Below, one piece after another: positions 17,340-27,501 of a DNA stretch of 64,000 nt. The stretch covers positions 6,728,501-6,792,500 of the forward strand of contig NZ_CP163444.1 in the NCBI RefSeq assembly GCF_041053105.1. The letters run 5' to 3'. How positions within the stretch are numbered: the stretch's first letter is position 1; each line of letters opens with the position of its first letter. This stretch comes from Streptomyces sp. R44. Its GTDB lineage: Bacteria; Actinomycetota; Actinomycetes; Streptomycetales; Streptomycetaceae. The notes below the pieces were generated by a model. That model searched no databases. It saw only the letters and a program-made list of their open reading frames with translations, and was not told where the DNA came from. Made by a program: the position numbers and the translations under genes.

Positions 17340-18895
17340 CCCCCTCGCATGCCCGCACCCCCGACACCCCCGCCGGCACCGACACCGACGTCATCGTGGT
17401 CGGCGGCGGCCCCACCGGTCTCATGCTCGCCGGTGAACTCCGCCTCGGCGGCGCCCGGGTCCTCGTCGCGGAGCGCCTGGAGCGGCCCACCGGCCAGTCC
17501 CGCGGACTCGGCTTCACCGCCCGCGCGATGGAGGTCTTCGACCAGCGCGGACTGCTGCCCCGCTTCGGACAGGGCGAGACCCTGGAGACCAGCCCGCTCG
17601 GCCACTTCGGCGGGGTGCAGTTCGACTACACCGTCCTGGAGGGCGCCCACTTCGGCGCCCGGGGCATCCCCCAGTACACGACCGAGAAGGTCCTGGAGGA
17701 GTGGGCGACCGAGCTCGGCGCGGACCTCCGGCGCGGCTGGGAGTTCACCGGCCTCACCCAGGACGCCGACGCGGTGGAGGTCACCGTCCGCACGCCCGAG
17801 GGCGAGCGGCGGCTCCGCGCCGCGTACGTGGTGGGCTGCGACGGCGGGCACAGCCCCGTCCGCAGGGCCGCCGGCTTCGACTTCCCCGGCACCCCCGCCA
17901 CCCGCGAGATGTACCTCGCGGACGTCGTCGGCTGCGGGCTGCGGCCCCGGTTCCTCGGCGAGCGGCTGCCGGAGGGCATGGTCATGGCCGCGCCGCTCGC
18001 CGAGGGCGTCGACCGGATCATCGTCTGCCCGCACGGCACACCGCCCCGCGACCGCCGCGAGGCCGAGACGGTGAGCTTCGCCGAGGTGGCCGCCGCCTGG
18101 CGGCGCATCACGGGCGAGGACATCAGCGGCGGTTCCGCCGAGTGGGTCTCCTCCTTCACCGACGCCACCCGGCAGGCCACCGAGTACCGGCGCGGCCGGG
18201 TCCTCCTCGCGGGCGACGCCGCCCACATCCATCTCCCGGCCGGCGGCCAGGGACTCAGCACCGGCGTCCAGGACGCCGCCAACCTGGGCTGGAAGCTCGC
18301 CGCCGCGGTCCGCGGCCGGGCGCCCGACGGGCTGCTCGACACGTACCACGCGGAGCGCCACCCGGTGGGCGAGCGGCTCCTCATGAACACCCGGGCGCAG
18401 GGCACGGTCTTCCTCGGCGGCGAGGAGTCGGACCCGCTGCGCGAACTGTTCACCGAACTCCTCGGCCACGACGAGGTGAAGCGGCACCTCGCCGGCGTCG
18501 TCAGCGGCCTCGACATCCGCTACGAGGTGGGCCAGGGCGACCCGGACGACCCCCTGATCGGGGCGCGGCTCGCGCACCGGGCGCTGACCACGGCGGCGGG
18601 GGAGACCAGCACCACCCGGCTGCTCCACTCCGCGCAGGGCGTGCTCCTCGACCTCGCCGACGACCCGGCGGTACGGGAGAAGGCCGCGGCCTGGAAGGAC
18701 CGGGTGCTCACCGTCACGGCCACACCGCTGCCCGCCGACGGTACGGACGTCCTCGCGGGCCTGACCGCCGTGCTCGTACGGCCCGACGGCCACGTCGTGT
18801 GGACCTCGGAGGCCGGCGGAAACCCGGAGGCGGCCCTGCGCCGCTGGTTCGGCGCCCCCGCCCTCCCGGTCTCCGACGACGGCGCGTCCCGGTGA
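17336..18895 (+). CDS. FAD-dependent aromatic monooxygenase 2
   Basis: 519 aa, clearly paralogous to the preceding gene (shared GPTGLMLAGELRLGGA, GDAAH and similar C-termini with RPDGHVVWTS). FAD motifs are VIVVGGGPTGLM, GCDGGHSPVR and GDAAHIHLPAGGQG. Angucycline clusters commonly carry two such oxygenases acting in sequence on UWM6/prejadomycin-type intermediates. The start ATG overlaps the upstream stop, and the hydrolase GTG overlaps its own stop. No separate short-chain reductase (LanV/UrdMred type) is found nearby. Confidence 0.93.
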   Translation: MTPSHARTPDTPAGTDTDVIVVGGGPTGLMLAGELRLGGARVLVAERLERPTGQSRGLGFTARAMEVFDQRGLLPRFGQGETLETSPLGHFGGVQFDYTVLEGAHFGARGIPQYTTEKVLEEWATELGADLRRGWEFTGLTQDADAVEVTVRTPEGERRLRAAYVVGCDGGHSPVRRAAGFDFPGTPATREMYLADVVGCGLRPRFLGERLPEGMVMAAPLAEGVDRIIVCPHGTPPRDRREAETVSFAEVAAAWRRITGEDISGGSAEWVSSFTDATRQATEYRRGRVLLAGDAAHIHLPAGGQGLSTGVQDAANLGWKLAAAVRGRAPDGLLDTYHAERHPVGERLLMNTRAQGTVFLGGEESDPLRELFTELLGHDEVKRHLAGVVSGLDIRYEVGQGDPDDPLIGARLAHRALTTAAGETSTTRLLHSAQGVLLDLADDPAVREKAAAWKDRVLTVTATPLPADGTDVLAGLTAVLVRPDGHVVWTSEAGGNPEAALRRWFGAPALPVSDDGASR

Positions 18896-19809
18896 CCACC
18901 ACGACGAGCGCCCCGGCGGCGCCGCGCACCGGAGGCGTGCGCCGGATCGTCCTGGACGGCGCCGGGGTCCCGATCTCCGCCCTGCTCGCCGAACCGGAGC
19001 CGGGGCCCGACTCCTTCGGGGCGCCGCGCGCGACCGTCGTCGCCCTCCACGGCGGAGGCATGAGCGCCGGCTACTTCCACGGGCAGGCCCAGCCGGGTCT
19101 CTCGCTGCTCACCCTCGGCGCCCGGCTCGGCTTCACCGTCCTCTCCCTCGACCGCCCGGGATACGGCGACTCCACCGCCCGGCTGCCGCACGGCCAGACG
19201 CTCACCGAGCAGTCGGACACCCTGCGGGCCGCCCTGGCGGACTTCTCCGCCCGGCACGCCACGGGAGCCGGCCTCTTCCTGCTCGCCCACTCCTACGGCG
19301 GGAAGCTCGCCCTGACCGCCGCCGCGCGCGACACCGGCGCGGCCGGCGCCCCGCTCCTGGGACTCGACGTCTCCGGCTGCGGCCAGGAGTACGCGGTGGG
19401 GCCCGAGGACCTGCCGGGCAGCCGGGGCCACGGCCACTGGACCCGGAACTGGGGCGCCCTGCGCCTCTACCCGCCGGGCACCTTCCGGGCCAGCGGCGCG
19501 CTCGTCGCCCCGATGCCGGAGCGGGAGCGGGCCGAGGCCCTGCGCTGGCCCGGCCTCTTCCCGGAGGTGGCGGCCCGCGTGCGGGTGCCCGTCCGGCTGA
19601 CGTTCGCGGAGTACGAGTCGTGGTGGCGGCACGACGAGGCGGCGCTCGCCCGGCTGACCGGACGATTCACCGCCGCACCCCGTGTCCTCGTCGAGCGGCT
19701 CCCGGACGCCGGACACAACATAAGCCTGGGCCTCGCGGCCCGTACGTACCATCTGCGGGCCCTCGCGTTCCTGGAGGAGTGCCTCGCGACCCTGCGACCC
19801 GAGGTGTGA
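18892..19809 (+). CDS. Alpha/beta hydrolase in polyketide operon
   Basis: 305 aa from a GTG that overlaps the upstream stop. The nucleophile elbow LLAHSYGGKLAL, the oxyanion region ALHGGGMSAG and the late His in DAGHNISLG form a plausible hydrolase triad. Substrate is unknown; it may cleave the ACP- or CoA-bound chain, or act in tailoring. It occupies the place between the oxygenases and the exporter where jadK lies, but I cannot confirm homology to JadK. Confidence 0.85.
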   Translation: MTTTTSAPAAPRTGGVRRIVLDGAGVPISALLAEPEPGPDSFGAPRATVVALHGGGMSAGYFHGQAQPGLSLLTLGARLGFTVLSLDRPGYGDSTARLPHGQTLTEQSDTLRAALADFSARHATGAGLFLLAHSYGGKLALTAAARDTGAAGAPLLGLDVSGCGQEYAVGPEDLPGSRGHGHWTRNWGALRLYPPGTFRASGALVAPMPERERAEALRWPGLFPEVAARVRVPVRLTFAEYESWWRHDEAALARLTGRFTAAPRVLVERLPDAGHNISLGLAARTYHLRALAFLEECLATLRPEV

Positions 19810-19818
19810 CCCGCGCTC

Positions 19819-21114
19819 ATGGTGAAGGCCCGACCGACCACGTTCCGCTCCCTGTCCGTCCGCAACTTCCGGCTCTTCGCGGCCGGACAGGTGGTGTCCG
19901 TGGCCGGGACCTGGACGATGGTCGTCGCCCAGGACTGGCTCGTCCTCGGCATGACCGGCGACTCCGGCACGGCCCTGGGGACCGTGACCGCCCTGCAGTT
20001 CGCCCCCATGCTGCTCCTCACCCTCTACGGGGGACGGCTCGCCGACCGGTACGACAAGCGGACGCTGCTCACCCTCGCCAACCTGGCGGCGGGGGCGCTC
20101 GCCCTGACCCTGGCCTTTCTCGACCTGACCGGCACGGTACGGCTCTGGCACATCTGGCTGCTCGCCCTCGGCCTCGGGATCGTCAACGCGGTCGAGGTCC
20201 CCACCCGGATGTCCTTCGTCGGCGAGCTGGTCGGCAACGAGCTGCTGCCCAACGCCTCCGCCCTGAGCGCCGCCTACTTCAGCGTCGCCCGGGTGGCGGG
20301 CCCGGCCCTCGCCGGACTCCTCATCACCGGCTTCGGCACCGGCTGGGCCATCGCCCTCAACGCGGTGAGCTACCTCGCGACGGTGGCGGGGCTGCGCCTG
20401 ATGCGGCCGGAGGAGAACCGAGGGGCCGGCCGCGGAGCGGCGCCGAGCGAGGCGCGGGTCGTCGACGGCCTGCGCTACACCGCCTCCCGCGCCGACCTCA
20501 CCCTCCCGATGGCGCTCGTCGCCGTCATCGGCCTGTTCGGCATGAACTTCCAGCTCACCCTGCCGCTGCTCGCCAAGACGGTCTTCCACGCCGACGCGGC
20601 CTCCTTCGGCCTCCTCACCACCGCCTTCGCCGCCGGCTCCCTCCTCGGCGCCATCGCCGGCACCCGGCGCAGCGGGCGCCCCGCCGCCCGCACCGTCATC
20701 GGCTCGGCCCTCGCCTTCGGGGCCCTGGAGACGGCGGCGGGACAGGCGCCCGGCTTCCTCGGCGCGCTCCTCCTCCTCACGCTCACCGGCTTCGCCTCGA
20801 TCTACTTCGTCCAGGCCGCGAACCACCGCATCCAGCTCGGCAGCGACCCCCGCTACCGGGGCCGGATCCTCGCCCTCTACACCCTGATCCTCCAGGGCAC
20901 CACCCCGCTCGGCGCGCTGCTCGTCGGCCTGCTCGCCGAGCACCTCGGCGCCCGCGCGGGCCTCTGGCTCGGCGGCCTCGTCTCGCTGGCCGCGGCCCTC
21001 GCCGCCCTCGCCTTCGAGCACCGCGGGAAGCGGGCGGCGGGGGACGGCACCGATCCGTCCGAGAACGACGAAAGGCCGATACGCGATGCCGCTCCTGAGG
21101 GCCGGGGACGATGA
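19819..21114 (+). CDS. MFS exporter, probable product efflux (JadL position)
   Basis: 431 aa with about 12 membrane segments. It is of the DHA3-like MFS type (FRLFAAGQVVSVAGTWTMVVAQDWLVL, GGRLADRYDKR, a loop-2/3 Asp-Arg motif). It begins 9 bases after the hydrolase stop and overlaps the PPTase start by 29 bases. Its place in the operon suggests export of the polyketide product and self-protection. Substrate is inferred. Confidence 0.9.
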   Translation: MVKARPTTFRSLSVRNFRLFAAGQVVSVAGTWTMVVAQDWLVLGMTGDSGTALGTVTALQFAPMLLLTLYGGRLADRYDKRTLLTLANLAAGALALTLAFLDLTGTVRLWHIWLLALGLGIVNAVEVPTRMSFVGELVGNELLPNASALSAAYFSVARVAGPALAGLLITGFGTGWAIALNAVSYLATVAGLRLMRPEENRGAGRGAAPSEARVVDGLRYTASRADLTLPMALVAVIGLFGMNFQLTLPLLAKTVFHADAASFGLLTTAFAAGSLLGAIAGTRRSGRPAARTVIGSALAFGALETAAGQAPGFLGALLLLTLTGFASIYFVQAANHRIQLGSDPRYRGRILALYTLILQGTTPLGALLVGLLAEHLGARAGLWLGGLVSLAAALAALAFEHRGKRAAGDGTDPSENDERPIRDAAPEGRGR

Positions 21115-21810
21115 CCTCCACCTCTGGACGCTCCGCCCGCCCCCGCCGGACTCCGTCCTGCCGACCGGGGAGCTCGACCGCCACGAGCGGCGCCGGGCCG
21201 CCGCGTTCGTACGGCCGGCGGACCGCGTCCAGTACCTCGCGGCGCACCTGGCGCTGCGCCGGATCCTCGCCCGGTACACCGGCGTCGCGGCCGGGCGACT
21301 GCGCTTCGCCAGGGCGGCCTCGGGGCGGCCCGTGCTGCTCGGCCTGCCGGAGCCGCCGTCCTTCTCGCTCTCGCACAGCCACGGCCTGGTGCTGCTCGGC
21401 GTGGCGGCGTGCCCGGTGGGCGTCGACGTACAGCGCGTCCCCTCGTACGCCACGGCCGAGCTGTGCCGTACGGCGCTCCACCCGGCCGAGGCCGAGGATC
21501 TCGCCGCGCTGCCCGGGGACCGGCTCGCCGAGGGCTTCGCCCGCCTGTGGACCCGCAAGGAGGCCTATCTGAAGGGCCTCGGCACCGGACTCGCCCGGGG
21601 CCTCGCCGCCGACTACCTGGGCGCGGCCGAGCGCGCGGGCGCCCGGCGGCCCGCCGGATGGGCCGTCCTCGACCTGCCGGGCGGGCCGGACCACGCGGCG
21701 GCGGCCGCGCTGCGTACGGACGGCACCCCGCGCGTCACGACGCGGACGGTGCGGCCGGAGGACCTGACCACCACGCACGAGTTGTTCACCGAAAGGGGAG
21801 TGGGGAGCGC

Positions 21811-21814
<4 letters not shown>
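21086..21814 (+). CDS. Sfp-type 4'-phosphopantetheinyl transferase
   Basis: 242 aa. The Mg-binding and catalytic motifs are GVDVQ and FARLWTRKEAYLKG, and FSLSHSHGLVLLG is the usual upstream His motif. It transfers phosphopantetheine from CoA to the ACP serine. It overlaps the exporter by 29 bases and the carboxylase beta start by ATGA. A dedicated PPTase at this position matches jadM. Confidence 0.95.
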
Positions 21815-23421
<1,607 letters not shown>

Positions 23422-23429
23422 GAGTCCCG

Positions 23430-23645
23430 ATGACCGCTCCCGCGCACCTCGTCCGCGTCGAGAAGGGTGCCCCGAGCCCCGAGGAACTCGCCGCCGTGAC
23501 CGCCGTCCTGCTCGCCCGCGCCCAGGAGCCGGCCACCGCCGCCGCCGCACCCCGGGCCGTCGCCGGCTGGCGCCGCCTGGAACGCACGGGCGGCTTCGAC
23601 GGGCCCCGCACCTGGCACTCCGTACTCCCCGCCCGCCACCGCTGA
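23430..23645 (+). CDS. Acyl-CoA carboxylase epsilon subunit
   Basis: 71 aa. The first part VRVEKGAPSPEELAAVTAVLLAR and the C-terminal GPRTWHSVLP are typical of actinobacterial AccE/PccE proteins, which stabilise the alpha-beta carboxylase complex. The ATG at 23430 follows GGAG and lies 8 bases after the beta subunit. Its presence completes an alpha/beta/epsilon carboxylase within one polyketide operon. Confidence 0.88.
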   Translation: MTAPAHLVRVEKGAPSPEELAAVTAVLLARAQEPATAAAAPRAVAGWRRLERTGGFDGPRTWHSVLPARHR

Positions 23646-23677
23646 CCCGCCCTCCCGCACCGGGAAAGGAACCCGCC

Positions 23678-24163
23678 ATGACCACGACCGCGCCCGGCGA
23701 ACTCGCCGAACTCCGCGCCACCGTCCGTACCCTCTCCGACCGTGCCGAGATAGCCGCCGTGTGCGAGCGGTACGCCATGCACCTCGACAGGGACCGGGGC
23801 AACGACGACTGGTTCGGCCAGGTCTTCACCGACGACGTCCACCTCGTCTTCCCGATGGGCGAGTACAAGGGCATGGAGGGCCTCGCCGCCTTCCAGCAGA
23901 TGGCCCGCACGACCTTCGCCCGCACCCACCACCTCACCGGCGCCTACGCCATCGACCTCGACGGCGACGAGGCCCGGGTCCGCGCCCACCTCACCGCCTT
24001 CCACGTCCGCGAGCCCGCCGAGCCCTCGGCCCACTTCGCCATCGGCGGCCACTACGACGCCCACGTCGTCCGCACCCCGGCGGGCTGGCGCATCCGCTCC
24101 TTCGTCTTCGACCTCGTCTGGAACGCGGGCGAGGCCCCCGGCGCGAAGGGCCACTCCCGATGA
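23678..24163 (+). CDS. SnoaL/NTF2-like protein (JadX position)
   Basis: 161 aa from the ATG at 23678 with a GGAAAGGA site. The NTF2-like pattern is seen in EIAAVCERYAMHLDRD, WFGQVFTDDVHLVFPMG and GGHYDAHVVRTPAGWRI. Relatives include polyketide cyclases, dehydratases and catalytically silent accessory proteins. Its stop overlaps the 2,3-dehydratase ATG. In the jad cluster a protein of this class (JadX) lies at the same place; function is not established from sequence. Confidence 0.85.
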   Translation: MTTTAPGELAELRATVRTLSDRAEIAAVCERYAMHLDRDRGNDDWFGQVFTDDVHLVFPMGEYKGMEGLAAFQQMARTTFARTHHLTGAYAIDLDGDEARVRAHLTAFHVREPAEPSAHFAIGGHYDAHVVRTPAGWRIRSFVFDLVWNAGEAPGAKGHSR

Positions 24164-25557
24164 GCGCCCCCACCCTGACCCCGCGCCGGCCCGCCGGGCT
24201 CGCCGAGCGGATCGCGCTCTCGGCCGCCACCACCCGCGGCGCCCACCTGTCCACCGAGGACTTCCACACCTGGCTCGACGGACGCCGCCGCGCCCACACC
24301 TTCCGCGTCGACCGGGTCCCCTTCGGCGCCCTCGACGGCTGGTCCTTCGAGGAGCACAGCGGCAACCTCGTCCACCGCAGCGGCCGCTTCTTCACCGTCG
24401 AGGGCCTGCACGTCGTCGAGGAGGCCGGACCGTACGGCGACGGCCCGTACCAGTCCTGGCACCAGCCCGTCATCAAGCAGCCCGAGGTCGGCATCCTCGG
24501 CATCCTCGCCAAGGAGTTCGACGGCGTCCTGCACTTCCTCATGCAGGCCAAGATGGAGCCCGGCAACCGCAACCTGCTCCAGCTGTCGCCGACCGTCCAG
24601 GCCACCCGCAGCAACTACACCAAGGCCCACCGCGGCGGCGACGTGAAGTACATCGAGTACTTCACCGACCCCGGGCACGGCACCGTCGTCGCCGACGCCC
24701 TCCAGTCCGAGCACGGCGCCTGGTTCTTCCGGAAGTCCAACCGCAACATGATCGTCGAGACCACCGGCGAGGTCCCCCTCCTGGACGACTTCTGCTGGCT
24801 CACCCTCGGGCAGATCGGCGAACTCCTCCACCAGGACAACGTCGTGAACATGGACGCGCGGACCGTGCTGTCCTGCGTGCCCCACCAGGACACCGCCCCC
24901 GGCGCCCTGCTCTCCGACGTACGCCTGCTCTCCTGGTTCACCGGCGAGCGCTCCCGCCACGACGTCCGGGCCCGCCGGGTCCCGCTGCGCGAGCTGCCCG
25001 GATGGAAGCGGGGCGAGGAGACCATCGAGCACGAGGAGGGCCGCCACTTCAAGGTCGTCGCCGTCTCCGTCCAGGCCGGGAACCGCGAGGTGGCCCGCTG
25101 GACGCAGCCACTGATCGAACCCGTCGGCCTCGGCGTCACCGCCTTCCTCACCCGCGCCTTCGACGGGGTCCCGCACTACCTCGTGCACGCCCGCGTCGAG
25201 GGCGGCTTCCTCGACACCGTCGAACTCGCGCCCACCGTCCAGTACACCCCCGGGAACTACGCCCACCTGCCCGCCGGCGAGCGTCCCCTCTTCCTCGACC
25301 AGGTCCTCGGCGCCGACCCCTCCCGCATCCGCTACGAGGCCGTCCACTCCGAGGAGGGCGGCCGCTTCCTCAACGCCGAGAGCCGCTACCTCCTCGTCGA
25401 GGCAGACGAGGAGCAGGCTCCGGCCGACCCGCCGCCCGGCTACGCCTGGGCGACCGCCGCCCAGCTCACCTCCCTGACCCGGCACGGCCACTACCTCAAC
25501 GTGCAGGCCCGCACCCTGCTCGCCTGCCTCAACGCCCAGGCGGTGCACGCCCGATGA
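24160..25557 (+). CDS. NDP-hexose 2,3-dehydratase
   Basis: 465 aa with the internal duplication typical of this family: residues about 20-235 and 245-460 each contain W-x-F/W, GILxKEFDGVLHFL or AFLTRAFDGVPHYL, and an SPTVQ/APTVQ-x-TxxNY motif. It removes water from NDP-4-keto-6-deoxyglucose at C-2/C-3, the first step toward 2-deoxysugars. It starts by ATGA overlap. Its substrate normally requires a 4,6-dehydratase, which is not encoded here. Position equals jadO. Confidence 0.95.
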   Translation: MSAPTLTPRRPAGLAERIALSAATTRGAHLSTEDFHTWLDGRRRAHTFRVDRVPFGALDGWSFEEHSGNLVHRSGRFFTVEGLHVVEEAGPYGDGPYQSWHQPVIKQPEVGILGILAKEFDGVLHFLMQAKMEPGNRNLLQLSPTVQATRSNYTKAHRGGDVKYIEYFTDPGHGTVVADALQSEHGAWFFRKSNRNMIVETTGEVPLLDDFCWLTLGQIGELLHQDNVVNMDARTVLSCVPHQDTAPGALLSDVRLLSWFTGERSRHDVRARRVPLRELPGWKRGEETIEHEEGRHFKVVAVSVQAGNREVARWTQPLIEPVGLGVTAFLTRAFDGVPHYLVHARVEGGFLDTVELAPTVQYTPGNYAHLPAGERPLFLDQVLGADPSRIRYEAVHSEEGGRFLNAESRYLLVEADEEQAPADPPPGYAWATAAQLTSLTRHGHYLNVQARTLLACLNAQAVHAR

Positions 25558-26534
25558 CCACCGCAGCCCCCCTGCGGATCGGGGTCCTCGGCTGCGCCGA
25601 CATCGCCGTCCGCCGGATGATGCCCGCCATGGCCGCGCTCCCGGAGACCGAGGTCACCGCGGTCGCCAGCCGCGACCCGGAGAAGGCCGCCGCGGCCGCC
25701 GCCCCCCACGGAGCCGCGGCCGTCCACGGCTACGAGGCCCTGCTGCGGCGCGAGGACGTCGACGCCGTGTACGTACCGCTGCCCGCCGCCCTGCACGCCG
25801 AGTGGACCGAGGCCGCCCTGCGCGCGGGCAAGCACGTCCTCGCCGAGAAGCCGCTCACCACCGACCCGGAGCGGACCGCCGCCCTGCTCGACCTGGCGGC
25901 CCGCTCCGGGCTCGCCCTGATGGAGAACGTGATGTTCGTCCATCACCGGCTCCACACCGACGTCCGCAAGCTCGTCGCCGACGGCGCCATCGGCGAACTC
26001 CGCGCCCTGCACGCCTCGTTCGGCATCCCGCGGCTGCCGGCCACCGACATCCGGCACGACCCCGAGCTCGGCGGCGGCGCCCTCGGCGACGTCGGCGTCT
26101 ACCCGCTGCGGGCCGCCCTGCACCTGCTCGGCGACGAGCTCGACGTGCTCGGCGCGCACCTCGTCCGGGGCGCCGGCAGCCGCGTCGAGACCGCCGGCGG
26201 GGCGCTGCTCGCCACCCCTTCCGGAGTGACCGCGCATCTCGCCTTCGGCATGGACCACGGCTACCGCTCGGCGTACGAACTGTGGGGGAGCGAGGGCCGG
26301 CTCATCGTCGAGCGGGCCTACACCCCGCCCGCCGACCACCGTCCGGTCGTCCGCCTGGAGACCCGTACCGGCACCGAGGAACGCCTCCTGGACGCCGACG
26401 ACCAGGTCCGCAACACGGTCGCCGCCTTCGCCGCCTCCGTACGCGCCGGGGCGGGCGTCGCCCACGACCGGGAGACCCCGCTCCGCCAGGCCCGCCTGCT
26501 CGACGCCGTCCGCCGCCGGGCGGCTCCTTCCTGA
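25554..26534 (+). CDS. NDP-hexose 3-ketoreductase (Gfo/Idh/MocA family)
   Basis: 326 aa. The Rossmann start IGVLGCADIAVRRMMPAM and the motif GKHVLAEKPLTTD are those of Gfo/Idh/MocA dehydrogenases; such enzymes next to 2,3-dehydratases reduce the 3-keto group to give a 2,6-dideoxy-4-keto sugar. The ATG overlaps the dehydratase stop. Position equals jadP. Stereochemistry of the reduction cannot be read. Confidence 0.92.
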   Translation: MTTAAPLRIGVLGCADIAVRRMMPAMAALPETEVTAVASRDPEKAAAAAAPHGAAAVHGYEALLRREDVDAVYVPLPAALHAEWTEAALRAGKHVLAEKPLTTDPERTAALLDLAARSGLALMENVMFVHHRLHTDVRKLVADGAIGELRALHASFGIPRLPATDIRHDPELGGGALGDVGVYPLRAALHLLGDELDVLGAHLVRGAGSRVETAGGALLATPSGVTAHLAFGMDHGYRSAYELWGSEGRLIVERAYTPPADHRPVVRLETRTGTEERLLDADDQVRNTVAAFAASVRAGAGVAHDRETPLRQARLLDAVRRRAAPS

Positions 26535-26585
26535 CCGACCCCCCACCGGGCCCCGTGACCAGGGGCCCCGACAGAGGAGAGAACC

Positions 26586-27455
26586 GTGAAAGGCATCGTC
26601 CTGGCCGGAGGCCACGGCACCCGGCTGCACCCGATCACCCTCGGCACGTCCAAGCAGATGCTGCCGGTCTACGACAAGCCGATGATCTACTACCCGCTCT
26701 CGGTGCTGATGCTCGCCGGCATCCGCGACATCCAGATCATTTCCTCGCCCGACGACATCGACAACTTCCGCCGTCTGCTCGGCGACGGCGCGCCGCTCGG
26801 CATCTCGCTCAGCTACGCGGTCCAGGAGGAACCGCGCGGCCTCGCCGAGGCGTTCCGCATCTCCGCCGACCACATCGGCGACGACTCCGTCGCGCTCGTC
26901 CTCGGCGACAACATCTTCCACGGCCCCGGCTTCTCCGCGATCCTCCAGGAGAAGGCCCGGAGCGTCGACGGCTGCGTCCTCTTCGGCTACCCGGTGCGCG
27001 ACCCCGAGCGCTACGGCGTCGGCGAGGTCGACGCCGACGGACGGCTCCTCTCCCTGGAGGAGAAGCCCGAGCACCCCCGCTCCGACCTCGCGATCACCGG
27101 CCTCTACCTCTACGACAACAGCGTCGTCGACATCGCCAAGAACCTCACGCCCTCCGCGCGCGGCGAACTGGAGATCACCGACGTCAACCGCGAGTACCTC
27201 GCGCGGGGCAAGGCCGAACTGGTGTCCCTCGGACGGGGATTCGTCTGGCTCGACGCCGGCACGCACGACGCGCTCACCGAGGCCGGCCAGTACGTGCAGA
27301 TCCTGGAGCACCGCCAGGGCGTACGGCTCGCCTGCCTGGAGGAGGTCGCCTGGCGCATGGGCTTCATCGACCGCGAGGCCTGCCTGCGGCTCGGCGCGCG
27401 CCTCGCGAAGTCCCCGTACGGCCAGTACGTCATGGAGATAGCCCGAGCGGGCTGA
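26586..27455 (+). CDS. Glucose-1-phosphate thymidylyltransferase
   Basis: 289 aa, complete RmlA length. MKGIVLAGGHGTRLHP (nucleotide loop), SKQMLPVYDKPMIYYPLS, VLGDNIFHG and EITDVNREYL are all conserved. It makes dTDP-glucose from glucose-1-phosphate and dTTP, the entry to deoxysugars. A GAGGAGA site precedes the GTG-type start. It is the last gene of the cluster; a jadQ-like position, after which the expected glycosyltransferase and 4,6-dehydratase genes are absent. Confidence 0.95.
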   Translation: MKGIVLAGGHGTRLHPITLGTSKQMLPVYDKPMIYYPLSVLMLAGIRDIQIISSPDDIDNFRRLLGDGAPLGISLSYAVQEEPRGLAEAFRISADHIGDDSVALVLGDNIFHGPGFSAILQEKARSVDGCVLFGYPVRDPERYGVGEVDADGRLLSLEEKPEHPRSDLAITGLYLYDNSVVDIAKNLTPSARGELEITDVNREYLARGKAELVSLGRGFVWLDAGTHDALTEAGQYVQILEHRQGVRLACLEEVAWRMGFIDREACLRLGARLAKSPYGQYVMEIARAG

Positions 27456-27489
27456 ACCGCCCATGGCGAAACCTGAACCGCCCCTGGCG
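27452..27489. repeat. 17-bp direct repeat at the cluster end
   Basis: CTGAACCGCCCATGGCG and CTGAACCGCCCCTGGCG (16 of 17 identical, 21-base period) begin at the stop codon of the thymidylyltransferase gene and end before the alkane monooxygenase stop. This marks the exact border where the syntenic jadomycin genes cease. Confidence 0.7.
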
Positions 27490-27501
27490 CAACGGACACG
27501 C

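Noticed and set aside
18520..21558. A 1,012-codon open frame on the minus strand
   Set aside because: It lies opposite the hydrolase, exporter and PPTase genes, has no recognisable domain, and its amino acid composition is that of an antisense frame.
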